Assembly: GCA_016219075.1 (NCBI GenBank)
Contig: JACRCJ010000186.1
Location: forward strand, 1-9,050
Direction: 5' to 3'
From: Deltaproteobacteria bacterium
Lineage (GTDB): Bacteria > Desulfobacterota > GWC2-55-46
DNA: 9,050 nt
The translations under genes and the position numbers were made by a program. Each line of letters starts with the position of its first letter. Positions within the stretch are counted from its first letter, which is position 1. The notes beneath the pieces are model-generated. The model ran no database searches, was not told the origin of the DNA, and saw only the letters and a list, made by a program, of their open reading frames with translations. This document shows positions 7,001-9,050 of this stretch, piece after piece.

Positions 7001-7660
7001 CTTGTGCTCGTCCTTGTGGCAGTCCAGACAGACGGCGTTCTTTACGGGCTTGTACTTGCCGCCATCGTGGCACCTGGCGCACTTCACGTCCATGTGCTTT
7101 CCGGTGAGCGGGTATGTTGAGCCGGTCTTGTGGTCGAACTTCGTTTTGTCCTTCCAGCCCTTTACGTTGTGGCACTTCGAGCAGTCCCGGTCGAGCTGTT
7201 TTTTGTGCTCGTCGGCGTGGCAGCCGGCGCACTCCTTCGAGGCGCCCGTGTAGACGCCTTCCTTCTCCCTCTTGTGGCACTTGTCGCAGGCGACTTTTTC
7301 GTGCTTGTCCCTGAGCAGATAATCCGTCCTGTCGTGTTCGAAGTTCTCTTTGTCGATCGTCACCATCTTGTAGGAAAGGCCCTTGTGGTCGCTGTGGCAC
7401 TGGACGCAGGTGCCCTTGAATTTGGCGTGCATCCCCTCGCCCTTCTTTATCTTCGCGTCGAGCTTGTCGTGGCACTCAAGGCACTTCCCGTCCGGCACGC
7501 CTCCGCCGAGCTTGTGGCACTGCGTGCAGTTCCTTATGCCCTCGTACTTGGCGTGCGCCTTGGCGAGGTCGCCGGGGCTTATGAGGGAATCGACCCCGTC
7601 CCTGGCGAACGCGGCCGAGCAAAATACGAACATTGCTATGAAGAGGAAAAGCTTTTTCAT
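4070..7660 (-). CDS. Giant exported multiheme cytochrome c with 51 CXXCH motifs
   Basis: 1196 residues. The signal peptide (KK, hydrophobic core, cleavage after AFA at 19) has no lipobox. I counted 51 CXXCH sites by hand from Cys45 to the C-terminus, about one per 23 residues; every other cysteine is absent except Cys14 in the signal peptide. Two modules follow each other. Residues about 45-680 carry 28 hemes and are Lys/Asp-rich. Their core is a 69-residue three-heme repeat (CxxCH-NGRF, CEDCHKDEH, CxxCH-W-FDH). Residues about 685-1196 carry 23 hemes and are Ser/Thr/Pro/Tyr-rich, built from 44-47-residue two-heme repeats (CSSCHLNYSTP, HTTYNYGT, CEACHKST-W). The repeat units have one extra His per heme, which suggests bis-His ligation throughout. 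The protein should act in the periplasm and/or outside the cell as a long electron wire. The start ATG has GGGAG 4 nt upstream. It lies between a b-type cytochrome gene and a barrel gene on the same strand. It matches no named cytochrome that I know. Confidence 0.96.
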   Translation of the reverse strand: MKKLFLFIAMFVFCSAAFARDGVDSLISPGDLAKAHAKYEGIRNCTQCHKLGGGVPDGKCLECHDKLDAKIKKGEGMHAKFKGTCVQCHSDHKGLSYKMVTIDKENFEHDRTDYLLRDKHEKVACDKCHKREKEGVYTGASKECAGCHADEHKKQLDRDCSKCHNVKGWKDKTKFDHKTGSTYPLTGKHMDVKCARCHDGGKYKPVKNAVCLDCHKDEHKGQYPGKTCESCHSTGGWKKLTFDHASPEYKGYKLEGRHEKVACEKCHTNGRFKGISYKKCEDCHKDEHRGQFKAKTCESCHTVKDWKTTSFDHNSDEYKGYKLEGRHEKVACEKCHTNGRFTGISYKKCEDCHKDEHRGQFKAKTCESCHTTNGWKKIDFDHNSDEYKGYKLYGKHKKVDCSKCHANGRFTGISYKKCEDCHKDEHRGQFKGKVCDTCHVTNGWKSLVFNHNASEYSTYALDGKHTKTECSKCHDGGKYKPISPVCYNCHEKKDVHKKELGTVCQKCHDTFDWKKTTFNHNRQTRYPLVGKHRDTECAKCHKTKGTYKTKDERCVDCHKDKHKGEYKEGCESCHTQFDWQPRKYDHKKKAGFELKGVHLDTVCLNCHKTKGVFKGALRYCSQCHTDNHLNQFGSIECSKCHTQLSWSATQFLHSNSAYPLTGGHRSADCTECHKNRVFRNTTTVCYNCHSTAYKAAPNHLASNYGQDCAECHSTSDISWTFRHRSVNGNCSSCHLNKSNPPRPASHTANNYGTTCELCHNSTSSWSAHKHTTATSGCSSCHLAYSTPPRPSTHTANNWTVCESCHKYPSWTYAHATVTSGCVSCHLNYSTPARPATHTTYNYGTVCEQCHKSTSAWLPASHPSVTTGCSTCHLNHSTPVKPVTHTTYNYGTTCEACHTSTSTWAQHKHTSATTGCSTCHINYSTPVKTPRHTTNSWTVCESCHKYPTWSFTHPTATSGCSSCHLNYSTPPKTASHATNSWTVCESCHKSTATWAFTHVAVTTGCSSCHLSYSVPPRPATHTTYNYGTVCEACHKSTTAWLPASHPSVTTGCSSCHLNHSTPVRPATHTTYNYGTTCEACHKSTLSWSSHAHPTVSSGCSSCHLSRPSSPAKSAQHTTNNWVTCELCHKSTVLWAFTHPVTTFPLTHHTTPSNCAACHPGGAYTNKGGCIECHTSEGAKVHKTTSNAGCLSCHPKGN
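4427..5164. repeat. Higher-order 549-bp duplication inside the C-terminal cytochrome module
   Basis: Segments 4427-4615 and 4976-5164 align without gaps at an offset of 549 bp, with about 11 mismatches in 189 bases by hand count. The offset equals 183 codons, i.e. four two-heme units (47+46+44+46 residues), so eight hemes. The sequence between the two copies is more diverged but keeps the same protein repeat. This points to block duplication of an eight-heme segment, later eroded unevenly or kept alike by gene conversion. Confidence 0.8.
6281..6901. repeat. Three tandem 207-bp direct repeats coding for three-heme units
   Basis: Units are 6901-6695, 6694-6488 and 6487-6281 in coding order, each 69 codons. 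The first two are nearly identical at the DNA level: only about five mismatches over roughly 150 bp of the best-matched stretch. The third is somewhat more diverged. A related but shorter unit lies just before (N-terminal to) the first. The repeat is exactly in frame, so gain or loss of a unit would add or remove three hemes without a frameshift. Confidence 0.85.
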
Positions 7661-7687
7661 CTGTCTCCCTGGTGCTTTTTACGCTAA

Positions 7688-7727
7688 TCCGAACCCTCGC
7701 CGGCCATAAAGCCGGAGAGGGTTCGGA
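7688..7727. other. Strong intergenic hairpin between the cytochrome b and 51-heme cytochrome genes
   Basis: An 11-bp perfect stem (7688-7698 with 7717-7727), one G-A mismatch, then five more G-C pairs (7700-7704 with 7711-7715) close a 6-nt loop. It lies 53 nt after the cytochrome b stop and 27 nt before the ATG of the large cytochrome. No T-run follows on the minus strand, so it is not a standard intrinsic terminator. It may be an mRNA stability or processing element, or a partial terminator that changes the ratio of the two proteins. That function is inference. Confidence 0.75.
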
Positions 7728-7780
7728 GTTGAAGGCGTTTTATCTGCCGGTTATTTTAAAATTGAGGGTATCACAAGGTT

Positions 7781-8863
7781 TTAATGAGCCCTGAAGATGT
7801 AGTAGACTATTATGTGCAGGAACATGATGATAAACATCACTATTGCCAGCGGCACATGGAGCACATGCCAGTGGTGCAGGAGCTTGTGCGTGGTTACAAG
7901 CAGGCTTTTACGCCTCAGGAGCGCGGCCTTGTTTTCAAGGAGGGCCACGATCTCGCCCCTCTCGGCGCGTCCGAGGTGATAGCGGTTCTTAAGCACCCTT
8001 GTGAGGCTCCAGACCTTGAAGTAGTTCTTGATGTCGGTCCAGACGAGGAATAGGAGCGCGGATAAGGCCCCTCTCTCCCTTACATCCACCGTGCTTATAG
8101 ATTTAAGGATGGTCGATATGCGCCTGCGGTCCTTGTCGCCCTCGTTTTCGTCGACGAGGTACGCGGCGTGCTCCCTGTCGATAGAGGCCATGATCTTTCC
8201 GGTGTCTTTTATGCCGAGCTCGTTTAAGAGGTTCGAGATATTTATCTTCTTAAGCTTCCCGCCGATCTCAGTGTCGAGGTCCGCCACCGACCCTTCGATC
8301 TCCTTTACGCCGAGCTCGGCGCCGTTTATGCCCCTGGGTATCTGCACGTAGATGTACCTGCCGAGCACGCCGAAGACCGTCGTCACTATCATGCACCAGA
8401 AGCTTGTGGCCACGAGGCCGTGGAGCTTGAAGGTGGTATGCAAGGTAACGAGTATCGGGCCCATGATGCCGAAGAACATGTGCGCCGAGAGCCAGTGGCG
8501 CATCGAACCCAGACGGTTGAACGCCCCGATCCTCTTTCTTACGCTGTAGAGCATCATGACGACCATCATCGCCGAGCCCGTCCACCCTATCGGGTGCCAG
8601 ACCCCCTTGCCCGGCTCGTAGAGTATCGGGTAGCTCTTCATGTAACCGAGCCTGTGAACGAAGCTCAAGATGCTGCTTGCGGGAAGGAACATCTCCGTTA
8701 AGCTCTCATAGGCGCCGAGTAAGACTACTATCAGGGCGAGGACCGCCAGAAAGGACTCAAAGGCGTAAGCGCTTTTCGCGGACTTGGCTTTCGTTACAGT
8801 CGCGCTCCCGGAGGCTGTTACTCCCTTGTTTTCAGCTGCTATCGCAATGTCCGCTTCCGCCAC
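7781..8863 (-). CDS. b-type cytochrome integral membrane protein (putative quinol-side electron input of the conduit)
   Basis: 360 residues from a GTG start, chosen because GGAGG lies 9 nt upstream (8877-8873) and the protein begins sensibly there. I see five hydrophobic segments: about 35-52, 91-107, 125-147, 150-172 and 332-357. Segment 3 has His128 and His142, and segment 5 has His336 and His350. Both pairs are 14 apart, the spacing used by bis-His b-heme helices such as those of cytochrome bc1, so two stacked b hemes between these helices are likely. Between segments 4 and 5 lies a charged, mostly helical region of about 150 residues (about 175-325), placed in the cytoplasm by the positive-inside rule. 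It resembles uncharacterised cytochrome b/b6-like proteins; I know no assigned symbol. First gene of the operon, followed by the 51-heme cytochrome and the barrel. Probable role: quinol oxidation or transmembrane electron transfer to the periplasmic cytochrome. Confidence 0.82.
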   Translation of the reverse strand: MAEADIAIAAENKGVTASGSATVTKAKSAKSAYAFESFLAVLALIVVLLGAYESLTEMFLPASSILSFVHRLGYMKSYPILYEPGKGVWHPIGWTGSAMMVVMMLYSVRKRIGAFNRLGSMRHWLSAHMFFGIMGPILVTLHTTFKLHGLVATSFWCMIVTTVFGVLGRYIYVQIPRGINGAELGVKEIEGSVADLDTEIGGKLKKINISNLLNELGIKDTGKIMASIDREHAAYLVDENEGDKDRRRISTILKSISTVDVRERGALSALLFLVWTDIKNYFKVWSLTRVLKNRYHLGRAERGEIVALLENKAALLRRKSLLVTTHKLLHHWHVLHVPLAIVMFIIMFLHIIVYYIFRAH

Positions 8864-8872
8864 TCTGCAAGG

Positions 8873-8877
8873 CCTCC
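8873..8877 (-). promoter_or_regulatory. Shine-Dalgarno GGAGG supporting the GTG start of the cytochrome b gene
   Basis: GGAGG on the minus strand, 9 nt before GTG (8863-8861). No ATG lies in frame at suitable distance, so the GTG start rests mainly on this site. Confidence 0.75.
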
Positions 8878-9050
8878 GAAGTATTAAATAAGGTCTCTGA
8901 CCGTTTTTTGAAAAAAGAGCGAAATAATGTACTTAGATATACTGTCTTTTCACCCTCTCGGGATGTAACCTGAATTACAAAGATTAATTTTTTTAATTAA
9001 AAGTCAGGAATTTCAGAACCGGGTGACGGGGCGAGACGCGATGATAAATC
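8878..9050 (-). promoter_or_regulatory. Upstream region of the conduit operon, AT-rich, promoter not pinned down
   Basis: The operon promoter should lie here on the minus strand. The stretch about 8968-9003 is almost pure A/T and contains TTAATT...AATTAA as an inverted repeat; it could be an UP element or a regulator site. The best hexamer pair I find is weak (GTGAAA, 16 nt, TACATT). There is no sigma54-type GG/GC pair. Confidence refers to the region, not to exact boxes. Confidence 0.35.

Noticed and set aside
7603..7660. Cys14 in the signal peptide of the 51-heme cytochrome as a lipoprotein site
   Set aside because: The residues before it (FVF) do not fit a lipobox, while a clean signal peptidase I site (AFA) follows at residue 19.
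9041..9050. Possible ATG of a plus-strand gene entering the right edge
   Set aside because: Only three codons are visible and the upstream GC-rich stretch is not a clear ribosome binding site.

Overview
The window looks like chromosomal DNA from an anaerobic, cytochrome-rich bacterium that respires by extracellular electron transfer. A Desulfobacterota/Geobacter-like or Nitrospirota-like lineage is my inference; no marker gene here fixes the taxonomy. The supporting signs are a NapC/NirT-type cytochrome at the left edge, a very large multiheme c-type cytochrome, an outer-membrane barrel, a membrane b-type cytochrome and a membrane-anchored ferredoxin-flavoprotein.

Layout from left to right. 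Bases 1-258 (-) are the N-terminal part of a NapC/NirT (NrfH-like) quinol-dehydrogenase cytochrome, cut by the window edge. A tRNA-Arg(CCU) gene (439-515, -) with encoded CCA is followed by an intrinsic terminator (393-425). About 770 bp (516-1282) hold no gene I can support, only a possible promoter and a 9-bp inverted repeat. A membrane-anchored dicluster-ferredoxin/flavin oxidoreductase (1283-2584, +) follows. It converges on a minus-strand operon, and a bidirectional terminator (2701-2732) lies between them.

The minus-strand operon reads, in transcription order: a b-type cytochrome membrane protein (8863-7781, GTG start), a 1196-residue exported cytochrome with 51 CXXCH motifs (7660-4070), and an outer-membrane beta-barrel protein (4067-2808). 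The last two genes are only 2 nt apart. A strong hairpin (7688-7727) separates the first gene from the second.

The simplest reading is a complete inside-to-outside electron conduit in three genes. The b-heme protein would take electrons from quinol (or pass them from a cytoplasmic donor), the 51-heme protein would act as a long wire across the periplasm or beyond, and the barrel would give passage through, or anchorage at, the outer membrane. The convergent flavoprotein could feed NAD(P)H electrons into the same chain, but that link rests on proximity only.

Most unusual points: 51 hemes in one chain; two repeat modules of different chemistry, with one spare histidine per heme in the clearest repeat units; near-identical 207-bp and 549-bp DNA repeats that imply recent growth by duplication; and a flavoprotein whose motifs appear in circularly permuted order with both ferredoxin sites lacking the second cysteine.
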